Notes: generated by a model from the sequence alone, not told the origin. A DNA stretch of 64,000 nucleotides from Allobosea sp. TND4EK4 (GCF_900156025.1 NZ_FTMO01000001.1:806001-870000), one strand, 5' to 3'; counted from the first letter of the stretch, positions 35,278 through 44,780 are shown. Numbers and translations are program-made.

Positions 35278-36585
35278 TCAGACGAGGCCGACCGGCTTGC
35301 CGACCGCCTGGACGAGAAGATCGGGATGGCCGAAGAGGCGGGCGGCGACCCGCTTCACATCGGCCAGCGTCACCGTGGCAAAGCGCTTGTTGCGCTCGGC
35401 GAGGAAGGCGGGCGTATCGCCGCGCATCGCCAGGTTGAGAAGTTCGCCGGCAATCTTGGGCGAGGTGTCGAAGCGAAGCGGATAGGAGCCGATGATGTAG
35501 CGCTTGGCCTCCTCGACCTCGTGCTCGCTCGGCCCCTCGCTGGCGAGCTTCATCATCTCCTCGCGGATCACGGTCATCGATTCCGCCGCGCGGTCGTTGC
35601 GGGTGGCCGTGCCGCCGACAAGCATGGCGGCCTCGCGCAGCGGCAGCAGGCTGGAGGAGACGCCATAAGCAAGCCCGCGCTTCTCGCGCACCTCCATGAA
35701 CAGCCGCGAGGTGAAGGCGGAGCCCCCGAGAATGTGGTTGAGGACGCTGGCCGGGATATAGTCCGGATCGTCCCACATCACCCCGGGGCCGACGAAGCGC
35801 AGCACCGTCTGCGGCACGTCGAGATCGATCACATGCGTCTGGCCGAGGCCTTGAAGCGGGAAAGGCTGGGACGGGCGAGGACGAGCCTCGCCCTTCGGCA
35901 GCCCGCCGAACAGCGCATCCAACCTGTCGCCGAGTTCCGCCGCGCCAATATCGCCGACCACCACGATCTTCAGCCCCGTACGGTCGAGCAGCGAAGGCAC
36001 CACGGCCCGCAGCGCCGCGGTGTCGAGCCGCGAGGCGGAGTCGATATCGCCCTTCTCCGGCCGGCCATAGGCATGGCCGGGAAAAGCGGCGGCGTAGAGT
36101 GCGTTGCGGCACATGGTTTCGGGGTTCTTCGCCTGGCGCTGCAGCCCGGCGATGATCTGCGCCTTGACGCGCTGGACGGCGTCGGCGTCGAACCGCGGCT
36201 TGTTCAGAGCCAGGGCCAGCAGCTCGAAGGCCGTATCGCGATGGGTCGAGAGCGCCTGGAGATAGCCGTGGAAATCGTCGCGGCGGGCGTCGAAGCCGAT
36301 ATGGATGGCGTGATCGGCCATCCTGCCCTGGAAGGCCTCGGCGTCGAGCTCGCCCGCGCCTTCGTCGAGCAGGCCGGAGACGAGATAGGCGCTGCCGGCG
36401 GCGTCAGCAGGATCCCGCGACGCGCCGCCGTCGAAGGCGAAGTCCATCGCGATCAGCGGCAGGCTGTGTTCCTCGACCAGCCAGGCCTCGATGCCGCCCG
36501 GCGAGCGGACGATCTGAACATCGAGCGAGGGGCCCTGCGTGTTCAGCGGCGGAACGGGGAGCGGCGCGGTGAGGGTCGCGGTCAT
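35278..36585 (-). CDS. M16-family peptidase homologue lacking the zinc motif
   Basis: This 435-residue protein has the two-domain M16 fold (RSPGGIEAWLVEEHSLPLIAM at the start; VREKRGLAYGVSSSL in the C-terminal half). Where the zinc motif HxxEH should be, the sequence reads SAYLVSGLLDEG, so no metal site can form. The conserved Arg/Tyr pair of the second half remains. M16 enzymes of the pitrilysin-related M16B group work as heterodimers of one catalytic and one non-catalytic chain. This protein is presumably the partner of the active enzyme immediately upstream (52-base gap). No signal peptide is apparent. Confidence 0.92.
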   Translation of the reverse strand: MTATLTAPLPVPPLNTQGPSLDVQIVRSPGGIEAWLVEEHSLPLIAMDFAFDGGASRDPADAAGSAYLVSGLLDEGAGELDAEAFQGRMADHAIHIGFDARRDDFHGYLQALSTHRDTAFELLALALNKPRFDADAVQRVKAQIIAGLQRQAKNPETMCRNALYAAAFPGHAYGRPEKGDIDSASRLDTAALRAVVPSLLDRTGLKIVVVGDIGAAELGDRLDALFGGLPKGEARPRPSQPFPLQGLGQTHVIDLDVPQTVLRFVGPGVMWDDPDYIPASVLNHILGGSAFTSRLFMEVREKRGLAYGVSSSLLPLREAAMLVGGTATRNDRAAESMTVIREEMMKLASEGPSEHEVEEAKRYIIGSYPLRFDTSPKIAGELLNLAMRGDTPAFLAERNKRFATVTLADVKRVAARLFGHPDLLVQAVGKPVGLV

Positions 36586-36637
36586 GGCTTATCCTGTCGG
36601 CAGGGCAGGCCCCGCCCGGTCATAGGAAGGCGTTTCA

Positions 36638-37927
36638 TCAGGCCGGCAGCAGCAGGCCGGTGACGCTGCGGTTCGGCTTGAGGTAGCGGCGCGCGGCCTC
36701 GACCACCGCCTCGCGCGTGACGGCCTCGATGCGCTGCGGCCAGGCCAGCACGTCCTCCACGGTCTCTCCCACGGCGAGCGAGGAGCCGAAGATGCGCGCC
36801 AGCGAGGACTGGTTGTCTCGAGCGAAGACGGTTTCAGCGACGAGTCGGGTGCGGGCGCGCGCCAGCTCGAGCTGGGTCGGCCCTTCGGCGAGGAAGGCCG
36901 CGAGCGCAGCGTCGAGCCCGGCTTCCATCACCGTCATCTCGACGCCGGGGCGCGGGCTGGCGGAGAGCTGGAAGGCGGCGCGGTCGACCATCGAGCCCAT
37001 GAAGTACGCATTGGCGCCGGCCGCGAGCTCCTGCTCGGCGCAGAGCTTGCGATAGAGCCGCGAGGTGGTGCCGCCGCCCAGGATCTCGGCGGCCAACTCC
37101 AGCGCGAAGACCTCTTCGCGGTCGCCGCTGGTATAGGTCGGCGTCAGCCAGCCGCGGCGCAGCGAGGGCTGCTGGACGCGGGGGTCGTTGAGCTGGACGC
37201 GGCGCGAGGCACGGGGCTCGGGCTCGATCGGCCGGCTGCGGACGGGCGCCTCGCCGCGGGCGGCGATCCTGCCGTAGGTCTCTTCAGCAAGTCGGCGGAC
37301 CTGCACGGCGTCGGTATCGCCCGCGACGACCAGGATGGCGTTTTCCGGCGTGTAGAAGCGCTGGTAGTAGGCGAAGGCGTCGTCGCGGTTCAACCGCTCG
37401 ATCTCGTGCTCCCAGCCGATGATCGGGGTGCCGTAGGGATGGTGGAAGAACAGGGTCGAGGAGAATTCCTCACCGAGCTGGGCGGCGGGGTCGGCATCGA
37501 CGCGCATGCGCCGCTCCTCCAGCACCACGTCGCGCTCGGGCGCCACCACACTCTCGTCGAAGGAGAGGCCGGTCATCCGGTCGGCCTCGTAATCCATCAT
37601 CGCGCGCAGATGCTCCTTCGGCACGCGCTGGAAATAGGCGGTGTAGTCGAAGGAGGTGAAGGCGTTCTCCTGCCCGCCATAGCCCGCGACGATCTTCGAG
37701 AACTCGCCGGCCGGCCAGCGCTGCGTTCCCTTGAACATCAGGTGTTCGAGGAAATGCGCGATGCCGGACTTGCCCGACGGGTCATCGGCCGAGCCGTTGC
37801 GATACCAGACCATGTGGGTCACGACCGGAGCGCGCCGGTCGCTCACCACCACGACGTCCAGGCCGTTGGCCAGGCGGAAGGACTCGACGGGCTCGGCCAG
37901 GCCGGGCTGGCGCGCATGGATGTTCAA
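36638..37927 (-). CDS. M16-family zinc metallopeptidase, catalytic partner
   Basis: The protein has 429 residues from TTG 37927 (preceded by GCGGAG ten bases upstream). The longer open frame begins inside the terminator of the upstream gene, so I reject it. The zinc motif is intact: H58-FLE-H62 in GIAHFLEHLMFKGT, with VVLEERRMRVDAD supplying the distal Glu. ENAFTSFDYTAYFQRVP and YTPENAILVVAGD are family segments. It lacks an evident signal peptide. With the inactive homologue downstream it forms a likely heterodimeric protease, analogous to the mitochondrial processing peptidase pair. Substrate unknown. Confidence 0.92.
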   Translation of the reverse strand: MNIHARQPGLAEPVESFRLANGLDVVVVSDRRAPVVTHMVWYRNGSADDPSGKSGIAHFLEHLMFKGTQRWPAGEFSKIVAGYGGQENAFTSFDYTAYFQRVPKEHLRAMMDYEADRMTGLSFDESVVAPERDVVLEERRMRVDADPAAQLGEEFSSTLFFHHPYGTPIIGWEHEIERLNRDDAFAYYQRFYTPENAILVVAGDTDAVQVRRLAEETYGRIAARGEAPVRSRPIEPEPRASRRVQLNDPRVQQPSLRRGWLTPTYTSGDREEVFALELAAEILGGGTTSRLYRKLCAEQELAAGANAYFMGSMVDRAAFQLSASPRPGVEMTVMEAGLDAALAAFLAEGPTQLELARARTRLVAETVFARDNQSSLARIFGSSLAVGETVEDVLAWPQRIEAVTREAVVEAARRYLKPNRSVTGLLLPA

Positions 37928-37949
37928 CGTGCGATGTCTCCGCAGGGAC

Positions 37950-37981
37950 GAAAAGGGGCGGGCACGATGCGCCCGCCCCAA
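37950..37981 (-). terminator. Intrinsic terminator upstream of the M16 pair
   Basis: On the minus strand GGGGCGGGC pairs with GCCCGCCCC, followed by TTTTCG. It ends the transcript of the 38043-38696 gene and lies only some 25 bases before the M16 start, so it may act as an attenuator rather than a full stop. Confidence 0.75.
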
Positions 37982-38042
37982 TCGACAACTTGGTCAGCTC
38001 AAGCCGTTTCGGCAAGACCCGTGAGGCGGGCCACGCGGACGC

Positions 38043-38696
38043 TCACTGCGGCCGCATCACCGGGCCGCGCCCCTCGGCGAAGTTGCGCTCGCCGACCGCC
38101 TGCTTGTCCTCGACCGGGCCGCCCTTGCCGGGGCCGATGGCGGCTGTCGCGGCCGGGCGGCGATAGCCGGTCGGCGGTTCGGTCAGGGTGCGGCGCGGGG
38201 GCTCCTCGCCATATTTCAGCGCCTCCTGAGCCTGCTCGTTGTACTTCGCGGCCTGCTCCCTGCCGATCCGGATCGGGCCGATGACGTTGTCGTAGACGTC
38301 GTTCTCGCGAACGGGCCTGGCGGTCGCCTGCATGGGGGCATTGAGCGTGCGGCCGCGCTGAATCTCGCGGGCCGACAGGATCGGATTGTCCCTCAGGCCG
38401 TCGGCCGGAACATAGCGGCGCGGCGAGGCCTCGTCCTTGCGGCGCTGCACGTCGGGATCGTTCGGCCAGGCGGCGTTGCGGCCGCTGGCAGATTGCTGCG
38501 GCGGCGGGAGAGTGGTGTTCGGCGGCACGACCAGGGGCGCGCGGGCACGGTAGTCGATGTCGTCGTTGGACTTGCCGCCGAAGGTGCCTTCGAGCAGGTT
38601 CTTGAACAGCATGCCTTCCTGAGCGAGCGCAGGCTGGGCCGCAAGAGCAAGCCCGCCAGCGAGCAGCAGATGCGTCACGCGGATGCGTCGCGCCAT
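38043..38696 (-). CDS. Exported protein, possibly DUF3035/BamF-like
   Basis: This 217-residue protein starts at ATG 38696 with a good AGGGAGA site. It has a signal peptide (RVTHLLLAGGLALAAQPALAQ) but no lipobox cysteine. The mature part is proline-rich and charged, with the motif YRARAPLVVPPNTTLPPP. That resembles the APLVVPPDxxLxPP signature of DUF3035 (BamF-like lipoproteins). The position, between lspA and an M16 pair, also matches DUF3035 genes in other alphaproteobacteria as I recall. Without the lipid anchor the assignment is tentative. Other visible segments are LRDNPILSAREIQRGRTL and VIGPIRIGREQAAKYNEQAQ. A terminator follows. Confidence 0.7.
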   Translation of the reverse strand: MARRIRVTHLLLAGGLALAAQPALAQEGMLFKNLLEGTFGGKSNDDIDYRARAPLVVPPNTTLPPPQQSASGRNAAWPNDPDVQRRKDEASPRRYVPADGLRDNPILSAREIQRGRTLNAPMQATARPVRENDVYDNVIGPIRIGREQAAKYNEQAQEALKYGEEPPRRTLTEPPTGYRRPAATAAIGPGKGGPVEDKQAVGERNFAEGRGPVMRPQ

Positions 38697-38770
38697 GTCA
38701 AATCTCCCTTTGGACGGTTGTAGGACATGCTGAAGCACGCGCGAACGGCGAAAGCATGGCGGGACCGTCG

Positions 38771-39253
38771 TCACGCCGGCTTGGAGCCGGCAGGTCGGAG
38801 GGACTCATACAGGAGACCCAGCACGCCGACAACGATGGCGACATCGGCGATGTTGAAGATGTACCAGCTGAAATCGCCCCAGTGCAGATGGACGAAATCG
38901 ACCACCGCGCCATACCAGGCCCGGTCGAGCCCGTTGCCGAGCGCCCCGCCGATGATCAGCGCGAGGCTGAAGACGGTGAAGCGCTCGTTCGTCCGCCACA
39001 TCCAGCGCCAGAGCCAGATGGCGGCGACGAAGGAGACCACGACCAGCAGCCAGCGGCCGATATCCGTGCCCTGCTGGAACAGCCCGTAGGAGATGCCGCG
39101 GTTCCAGGCGAGCACGATCGTCAGGAACGGGGCGAGGTCGAACGGGCCGTTTTCGGCGAGGCCCGCGCCATGCAGCAGCCAGAGCTTCAGCGCCTGGTCG
39201 GCGAGGAAGACGATCAGGACCGTGGCGAGGCCGAGGCGGCGGGCCGGGCTCAT
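38771..39253 (-). CDS. lspA: Lipoprotein signal peptidase (signal peptidase II)
   Basis: The 160-residue, four-helix inner-membrane aspartic protease cleaves prolipoproteins at the lipobox. The two catalytic-Asp motifs are ALGNGLDRAWYG and WYIFNIADVAIVVG. The N-terminal helix is LATVLIVFLADQALKLWLL, and VLAWNRGISYGLF is the conserved periplasmic loop. The start overlaps the ileS stop (TGATG), the classical ileS-lspA coupling. The long open frame upstream of it is an off-frame shadow of ileS. Confidence 0.97.
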   Translation of the reverse strand: MSPARRLGLATVLIVFLADQALKLWLLHGAGLAENGPFDLAPFLTIVLAWNRGISYGLFQQGTDIGRWLLVVVSFVAAIWLWRWMWRTNERFTVFSLALIIGGALGNGLDRAWYGAVVDFVHLHWGDFSWYIFNIADVAIVVGVLGLLYESLRPAGSKPA

Positions 39254-42200
39254 CAGGGATGGACTCCCAGTTCCTGCAGCGCCTTGGCATCGCGCGGGGT
39301 CACCGCCGGATAGCCGGCCAGCGCCGTCGCCGGATCGAAATACTTCCAGGAACGGGCGCATTTCACGCCGTCGGCGCGGTGCGGCACCACGGCGACACCC
39401 GGAACATCCGGCAGGCGGAAGGCGTCGGTCGGCCCTTCGACGCTCTCGATGCGGATGCCGGAGGTGATCGCGATTTCCGCCAGATCGACGCCGGAGAGCG
39501 CGGCATGCAGATCCGCGTCGGCAATGAAGACCTGCGGGGCCGCCTCGAGCGAAGAGCCCAGCCGCTTGGCGGCGCGCTCCAGCTCGAGCGCGCCGGTGAC
39601 GACGCGGCGGACCTTGCGGATCTTGCTCCAGCGCTCGGCCAGCTCGGCATCGAGCCAGGCGGAGGGCGCCTCGGCAAAGAGTTCGAGATGCACGGAGCCC
39701 TCGCCCGCCTTCTTCTCCGGATAGCGCTCCAGCCAGGCTTCCTCGGCGGTGAAGACGAGGATCGGCGCGAGCCAGGTCGTCAAGCAGCGGAAGAGGTGAT
39801 CGACCACCGTCAGAGCGCTTCCGCGGACATGGCTCGACGTCGGATCGCAATAGAGCGCGTCCTTGCGGACGTCGAAATAGAAGGCCGACAGCTCGGTGTT
39901 CATGAACTGCGAGAGCAGCGTCACGACCTTCTTGTAGTCGTAGGTGCGGTAGGCCTCCGCGACCTGGGGACCGAGCTCGGCCAGCCGGTGCAGCATCAGC
40001 CGCTCCAGCTCCGGCATGGTCTGCGGCTCGGCGACGCGGGCCTTCTCGTCGAAATGGGCCAGCGTACCGAGCATCCAGCGCATCGTGTTGCGCAGCTTGC
40101 GATAGGTCTCGACGAAGGTCTTCAGGATCTCCTTGCCGATGCGCAGATCGTCGGAATAGTCGGCCGCCGCGACCCAGAGGCGCAGGATGTCGGCGCCGGA
40201 GTCCTTGATGATGTCCTGCGGGGCGGTGACGTTGCCCTTGGACTTCGACATCTTCTCGCCCTTCTCGTCCAGGCAGAAGCCATGGGTAAGGACGACGTCG
40301 AAGGGCGCGCGGCCGCGCGTGCCGCAGCTTTCCAGCAGGCTCGAATGGAACCAGCCGCGATGCTGGTCCGAGCCTTCGAGATACATCACCCGGTCCCTGC
40401 CGCCATCGACGATGCGATGCGTCCTGAGATCGGCGCGCTTCTCCAGCGTGAAGGCGTGGGTGGAGCCGGAATCGAACCAGACGTCGAGCACGTCGGTGAC
40501 GCGCTCATAGTTCGCCGGATCATAGCCGAAGGGTTTCAGGAAACGGGCGCCATCGGTGTCGGTGAACCAGGCATCGGCGCCTTCCGCCTCGAAGGCCTCG
40601 GCGATCGCCGCGTTGACCTTCGCATCGACGAGGATCGCCTTGCTCTCCTTCTCGACGAAAACGGTGATCGGCACGCCCCAGGCGCGCTGGCGCGAGACAA
40701 CCCAGTCGGGCCGGTTGGCGATCATGCCGTTGATGCGGTTCTCGCCCGCGGCGGGGACCCACTCGGTCTCCTTGATCGCCTTCAGCGCGCGGTTGCGCAG
40801 CGTGTCGGAGTTGCCGCCGGCAACCGGAGCCGGAGCGGCCGGGTCCGGCGCGCCGGCCTCGCCGATCGGCTTGTCCATGGCGATGAACCATTGCGGCGTG
40901 TTGCGGAAGATGACCGGCTTCTTCGAGCGCCAGCTATGGGGATACTGGTGCTTGAGGCGCCCGCGCGCGACAAGGTTGCCGGCCTCGATCAGCGCCTTGA
41001 TGACGACCTCGTTGGCGTTGCCCTTCTCGCCCTTGTCGGTGATGACCTGAGCGCCCTCGAAGCCCGGCGCGTCCTGTGTAAAGCGGCCATCGGCATCGAC
41101 GGTGTAGGGGATGCGGGTCTCGATGCCGCGCTCGGCGAGCTGGCGGCCATTGGCCATCCAGACGTCGAAATCCTCGCGGCCATGGCCGGGCGCGGTGTGG
41201 ACGAAGCCCGTACCGGCATCGTCGGTGACGTGGTCGCCGTCGAGGAGCGGGACCTTAAAGTCGTAACCCCGTCCGCGCAGGGGGTGAGCGCACTCCGCCG
41301 GGAAGAGTTCGGCAGGATCCAGATCCCCGACCAGTTCGTAGCTTTCTGCCTTGGCAGCTTTGAAGACGCTTTCGGCCAGATTCTTCGCGAGGACATAGGT
41401 CGCCCCGACCTTGGCCCAGTTATTCTCAGGAGCAGCCGTAACGCGATAGAGTCCGTATGCGATCTTGTGGTTGTAGGAGATCGCCCGGTTGCCCGGCATG
41501 GTCCAAGGCGTCGTCGTCCAGATGACGACTGATGCATCCAAGAGACGGTCGGCAACGGGTCCAAGGCCCTGAACCATGGTGACCGGAAACGCCACGTACA
41601 CCGTGTCGCTGACGTGCTCCTCGTACTCGACCTCTGCCTCGGCGAGTGCGGTCTTCTCGACCACCGACCACATCACCGGCTTGGAGCCGCGATAGAGCTG
41701 GCCGGTCTCGGCGAATTTCATGATCTCGCGGGCGATCTGCGCCTCGGCCGGATAGGCCATCGTCAGGTAGGGATCGTCCCAGTCGCCCTCGACGCCGAGC
41801 CGCTTGAACTCCTCGCGCTGGATGTCGACCCATTTTTCGGCGAAGGCGCGGCATTCCTTGCGGAACTCGACGACCGGCACGTCGTCCTTGTTCAACCCCT
41901 TGGCGCGGTACTGCTCCTCGATCTTCCACTCGATCGGCAGGCCGTGGCAGTCCCAGCCCGGCACGTAGTTCGAGTCGTGGCCGAGCATCTGCTGCGAGCG
42001 GGTGACGAGGTCCTTCAGGACCTTGTTCAGCGCATGGCCGATATGGATGTTGCCGTTGGCGTAGGGGGGGCCGTCATGCAGGACAAAACGGTCCCTGCCC
42101 TGCCCGGCTTCGCGCAGCTTGCGGTAGAGGTCGATCTTTGCCCAGCGGGCGAGCAACTCCGGCTCGCGCTGCGGCAGGCCGGCCCGCATCGGGAATTCGG

Positions 42201-42276
42201 TCTGGGGCAGGAAGAGCGTCTGCGAGTAATCGAAGGCGTCGGTCGTTGCTTCGGCGGGCTTGGTCTTGTCGGTCAT
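39253..42276 (-). CDS. ileS: Isoleucyl-tRNA synthetase
   Basis: This 1007-residue class Ia synthetase charges tRNA-Ile. The HIGH motif is in [19 protein letters not shown] and the KMSKS loop in [16 protein letters not shown]. The CP1 editing domain has [16 protein letters not shown] and [16 protein letters not shown]. The C-terminal anticodon-binding region follows, without an obvious terminal Cys4 zinc finger, as in many alphaproteobacterial IleRS. It is coupled to lspA by stop/start overlap. The 299-base gap upstream (42277-42575) contains the repeat at 42462-42565. Nothing else is seen there. Confidence 0.97.
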   Translation of the reverse strand: MTDKTKPAEATTDAFDYSQTLFLPQTEFPMRAGLPQREPELLARWAKIDLYRKLREAGQGRDRFVLHDGPPYANGNIHIGHALNKVLKDLVTRSQQMLGHDSNYVPGWDCHGLPIEWKIEEQYRAKGLNKDDVPVVEFRKECRAFAEKWVDIQREEFKRLGVEGDWDDPYLTMAYPAEAQIAREIMKFAETGQLYRGSKPVMWSVVEKTALAEAEVEYEEHVSDTVYVAFPVTMVQGLGPVADRLLDASVVIWTTTPWTMPGNRAISYNHKIAYGLYRVTAAPENNWAKVGATYVLAKNLAESVFKAAKAESYELVGDLDPAELFPAECAHPLRGRGYDFKVPLLDGDHVTDDAGTGFVHTAPGHGREDFDVWMANGRQLAERGIETRIPYTVDADGRFTQDAPGFEGAQVITDKGEKGNANEVVIKALIEAGNLVARGRLKHQYPHSWRSKKPVIFRNTPQWFIAMDKPIGEAGAPDPAAPAPVAGGNSDTLRNRALKAIKETEWVPAAGENRINGMIANRPDWVVSRQRAWGVPITVFVEKESKAILVDAKVNAAIAEAFEAEGADAWFTDTDGARFLKPFGYDPANYERVTDVLDVWFDSGSTHAFTLEKRADLRTHRIVDGGRDRVMYLEGSDQHRGWFHSSLLESCGTRGRAPFDVVLTHGFCLDEKGEKMSKSKGNVTAPQDIIKDSGADILRLWVAAADYSDDLRIGKEILKTFVETYRKLRNTMRWMLGTLAHFDEKARVAEPQTMPELERLMLHRLAELGPQVAEAYRTYDYKKVVTLLSQFMNTELSAFYFDVRKDALYCDPTSSHVRGSALTVVDHLFRCLTTWLAPILVFTAEEAWLERYPEKKAGEGSVHLELFAEAPSAWLDAELAERWSKIRKVRRVVTGALELERAAKRLGSSLEAAPQVFIADADLHAALSGVDLAEIAITSGIRIESVEGPTDAFRLPDVPGVAVVPHRADGVKCARSWKYFDPATALAGYPAVTPRDAKALQELGVHP

Positions 42277-42461
42277 GGTCCGGCTCGGGCAATCGGGACG
42301 GCGGTCGGCGGCGTGGCCTCGCTCGTCCTTTCGGTAACGGGAAAGCGGTCTTCAACCCGGACTGCGCAGGCGCCCGCGCATCAGCGCAGGGCGGCAGCCG
42401 GGCCCGTAATTCGCCGGAGCGGTATGGTTATTGTAGCGCGGGGCATGACCATTGGGAGCTT

Positions 42462-42565
42462 CTAGAGCAAATTTCTCTTCGCAGGAACCACCGAGGTCAT
42501 CCCGGCCGGAGCGAGGCGGAGAGCCGGGATGACGGCGTTCTCTTGAATAGCCAAAACTGCTCTAG
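42462..42565. repeat. Nested inverted repeat upstream of ileS
   Basis: Outer arms CTAGAGCA (42462-42469) and TGCTCTAG (42558-42565) flank an inner dyad GTCATCCCGGC...GCCGGGATGAC (42496-42533). The inner part shares the GTCAT/ATGAC ends of the REP-like family but has only one hairpin. The outer arms are absent from the other copies, so this is a different arrangement. It lies between ribF and ileS. Confidence 0.7.
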
Positions 42566-42575
42566 CAAAGCGGCC

Positions 42576-43559
42576 TTACGGAAGGAAGCGCGGCGTCCTG
42601 CCCAGGACGTCGCGCGCCTTCCGGCTGTCGGCGTCCATCTGGGCGATCAGAGCCTCCAGCGTGTCGAACTTCGCCTCGCCGCGCAGCCAGTCGACGAAGG
42701 CGACGTCGACCCGCTTGCCATAGAGATCGCCGGAAAAGTCGAAGACGAAGGTCTCGAGCCGCGGCGCGCCGTCGTCGAAGGTCGGGCGGCGGCCGAAGCT
42801 GGCGACGCCGTCATGCCAGATCCCGTCGATCTTCATGCGCACCGCATAGATGCCGTGGCGCAGGCGACAGTCGCGCGGCAACTGCATATTGGCGGTGGGG
42901 TAGCCGAGGTCGCGCCCCCGCTTGTCACCATGGACGACGAGGCCGCGCACGAACCAGGGGCGCCCCAGGAAGGCGGCGGCACGCGCCACATCGCCCTCCT
43001 CCAGCGCCGTGCGGATCAACGTCGAGGAGACCGCCTCGCCCTGCCAGGAGAAGGGGGGCACGACGACGACGGGGAGGCCCAGAGCGAGCCCATGGGCCTG
43101 CAGCATCTCGGGCGAGCCGGTCCGACCCTTTCCGAAATGGAAGTCGTAGCCGCAGACGAGGCCGGCTGCGCCCAGCCGGCCGATCAGCAGATCGTCGACG
43201 AAACGCGCGGCGTCGATCGCGGCGGTCTCCATATCGAAGGGCAGCACCATGGTCTGCGACAGTCCGATCTCCGCCAGAAGCTCGGCCTTGAGCTGCGGGG
43301 GCGTCAGGCGGAAGACCGGCTCCTGCGGGCGGAAGACGCTGCGGGGATGCGGCTCGAAGGTGAAGGCGGCGGCCTTCGTTCCATGCTCTGAGGCCAGCCG
43401 CTTCGCCGCACGGGCGAGTTCGGCGTGGCCGCGGTGGACGCCGTCGAAATTGCCGAGCGCGAGGACGGCGCCGCGCGCCGCTTCGGGGACGGGCTTATCG
43501 AGGTCGAGAACGAAAACGGCCGGGTTTTCGTTCGGCATGGCCTCGGGCTGAGCTGTCAT
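42576..43559 (-). CDS. ribF: Bifunctional riboflavin kinase / FAD synthetase
   Basis: This 327-residue enzyme converts riboflavin to FMN and FAD. The N-terminal nucleotidyltransferase domain has ALGNFDGVHRGHAEL and the KGRTGSPEML loop. The C-terminal flavokinase domain has GRDLGYPTANMQLP and KVDVAFVDWLRGE-like segments (here GKRVDVAFVDWLRGEAKF). The start gives MTAQPEAMPNENPAVFVLDL, and the gene lies 100 bases downstream of the MaoC gene on the same strand. The ribF-ileS-lspA order is common in proteobacteria, here interrupted only by a repeat. Confidence 0.97.
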   Translation of the reverse strand: MTAQPEAMPNENPAVFVLDLDKPVPEAARGAVLALGNFDGVHRGHAELARAAKRLASEHGTKAAAFTFEPHPRSVFRPQEPVFRLTPPQLKAELLAEIGLSQTMVLPFDMETAAIDAARFVDDLLIGRLGAAGLVCGYDFHFGKGRTGSPEMLQAHGLALGLPVVVVPPFSWQGEAVSSTLIRTALEEGDVARAAAFLGRPWFVRGLVVHGDKRGRDLGYPTANMQLPRDCRLRHGIYAVRMKIDGIWHDGVASFGRRPTFDDGAPRLETFVFDFSGDLYGKRVDVAFVDWLRGEAKFDTLEALIAQMDADSRKARDVLGRTPRFLP

Positions 43560-43659
43560 CGATCGCAGAAATCCACCGGCAGGACCCGTCTTGCCCCGAA
43601 AGGCCGGATCGTCGGCCGTGTTTGAGGCGAAGGTCGGTGAGCGTCAAGCGCGGGATCGC

Positions 43660-44115
43660 TCAGGCGGGACGCGCCGGCGGCAGGGCAACCCAGGCCTCGC
43701 CCTCCAGCACGGGCTTTCCGTCAACCAGGCACTCGCAGAAGAAGCGCGCCCGGCGCCGCTCGGCCACGAGCTCGGCGACCTCGACGCGGGCCACCACCAC
43801 GTCGCCGATCTTGACCGGCGCGAGAAAGGTGAGGGTCTGCGAGAGATAGACGGCGCCGGGGCCCGGCAGGCGCGTGCCCAGCAGGGCCGAGACCAGGCTG
43901 GCCGTCAGCATGCCATGCGCGATGCGCTGCCCGAACTTCGTGCCCGCCGCATACGCGTCGCTGAGATGGATCGGATTCGCATCGCCCGACAGTTCCGCGA
44001 AAAGCGCGATGTCGCGCTCCATCACGGTGCGCATCAGGCTCTCGCTCTGGCCGAGATAGAGATCCTCGAAGCGGTGCACGGTGTAGAGGCCGGCTGATTC
44101 AGGCTGGGCGGTCAT
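43660..44115 (-). CDS. MaoC-family (R)-hydratase
   Basis: This 151-residue hot-dog-fold protein has the hydratase signature FAELSGDANPIHLSDAYA (catalytic Asp/His). It continues with GQRIAHGMLTASLVSALLGT and LTFLAPVKIGDVVVARVEV. It matches single-domain (R)-specific enoyl-CoA hydratases used in polyhydroxyalkanoate or fatty acid metabolism. I start it at ATG 44115 (MTAQPESAGLYTVHRFEDL). The longer frame to 44151 adds a basic leader with no support. It is divergent from the CheY gene. No pha gene is nearby, so the pathway is unassigned. Confidence 0.9.
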   Translation of the reverse strand: MTAQPESAGLYTVHRFEDLYLGQSESLMRTVMERDIALFAELSGDANPIHLSDAYAAGTKFGQRIAHGMLTASLVSALLGTRLPGPGAVYLSQTLTFLAPVKIGDVVVARVEVAELVAERRRARFFCECLVDGKPVLEGEAWVALPPARPA

Positions 44116-44383
44116 GGGGCTGGCACGGCGGCGCCTCGGCTCCGCCCTCATTCATCGGACAGGGATCATCTCGCAGGTGCAGCAACGCGGCAATTCGACT
44201 TTGGTGCCGCGCAGCTCGAAAATTCGATGCAGGTCGAACCCGAAGCCCTCGTGAGTCGACGATCGGATTAACGGCTTTGCAAGGCGCAGATGTCATACCC
44301 CTCGCAAGCAAACGCCACTGGCTCAACAGTGGCACGGCGCCGGTTCGTCCGGTGCCGCAACCGCCGTGTCCCGGAGCACCGCA

Positions 44384-44767
44384 ATGGGTCTCGACCCCGC
44401 CATGCCGATCCTGGTCGTTGACGACTACCAGACCATGATCCGCATCATCCGCAACCTGCTGCGGCAGCTCGGCTTCGAGAATGTCGATGATGCCTCCGAC
44501 GGCACGACGGCGATCGAGAAGATGCGCGACAAGCGCTACGGGCTGGTGATCTCTGACTGGAACATGGAACCGATGAGCGGCATCGAGCTGCTCCAGCGCG
44601 TCCGCGACGAGGAAAAGCTCTCCGAGACGCCCTTCATCATGGTCACCGCCGAGTCGAAGACCGAGAACGTCATCGCCGCCAAGAAGGCCGGCGTCAGCAA
44701 CTACATCGTCAAGCCGTTCAACGCGCAGACGCTGAAGACCAAGATCGAGGCCGTCTGCGCCGGCTGA
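44384..44767 (+). CDS. CheY-like single-domain response regulator
   Basis: This 127-residue receiver domain has no output domain. The phosphorylation pocket is complete: Asp13-Asp14 (LVVDDYQ), Asp58 (ISDWNMEPMSG), Thr88 (IMVTAES) and Lys110 (YIVKPF). The overall sequence (IIRNLLRQLGFENVDDASDG) is closest to chemotaxis CheY. There is no cheA, cheW or receptor gene in the window, so it is an orphan locus. GGAG eight bases before ATG 44384 supports this start over GTG 44366. It converges on the HAD gene with a 13-base gap. Confidence 0.93.
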   Translation: MGLDPAMPILVVDDYQTMIRIIRNLLRQLGFENVDDASDGTTAIEKMRDKRYGLVISDWNMEPMSGIELLQRVRDEEKLSETPFIMVTAESKTENVIAAKKAGVSNYIVKPFNAQTLKTKIEAVCAG

Positions 44768-44780
44768 CGCCAGGCCCCCC

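Noticed and set aside
32985-35438. 817-residue plus-strand open frame across mutL and pgi
   Set aside because: Runs through the repeat at 33800-33901 and opposes two well-supported genes.
39259-41532. 757-residue plus-strand open frame opposite ileS
   Set aside because: Antisense to ileS, which has all synthetase motifs.
42462-42565. Insertion-sequence remnant upstream of ileS
   Set aside because: No transposase fragment or target duplication is visible; the nested inverted repeat is better described as a small palindromic repeat.
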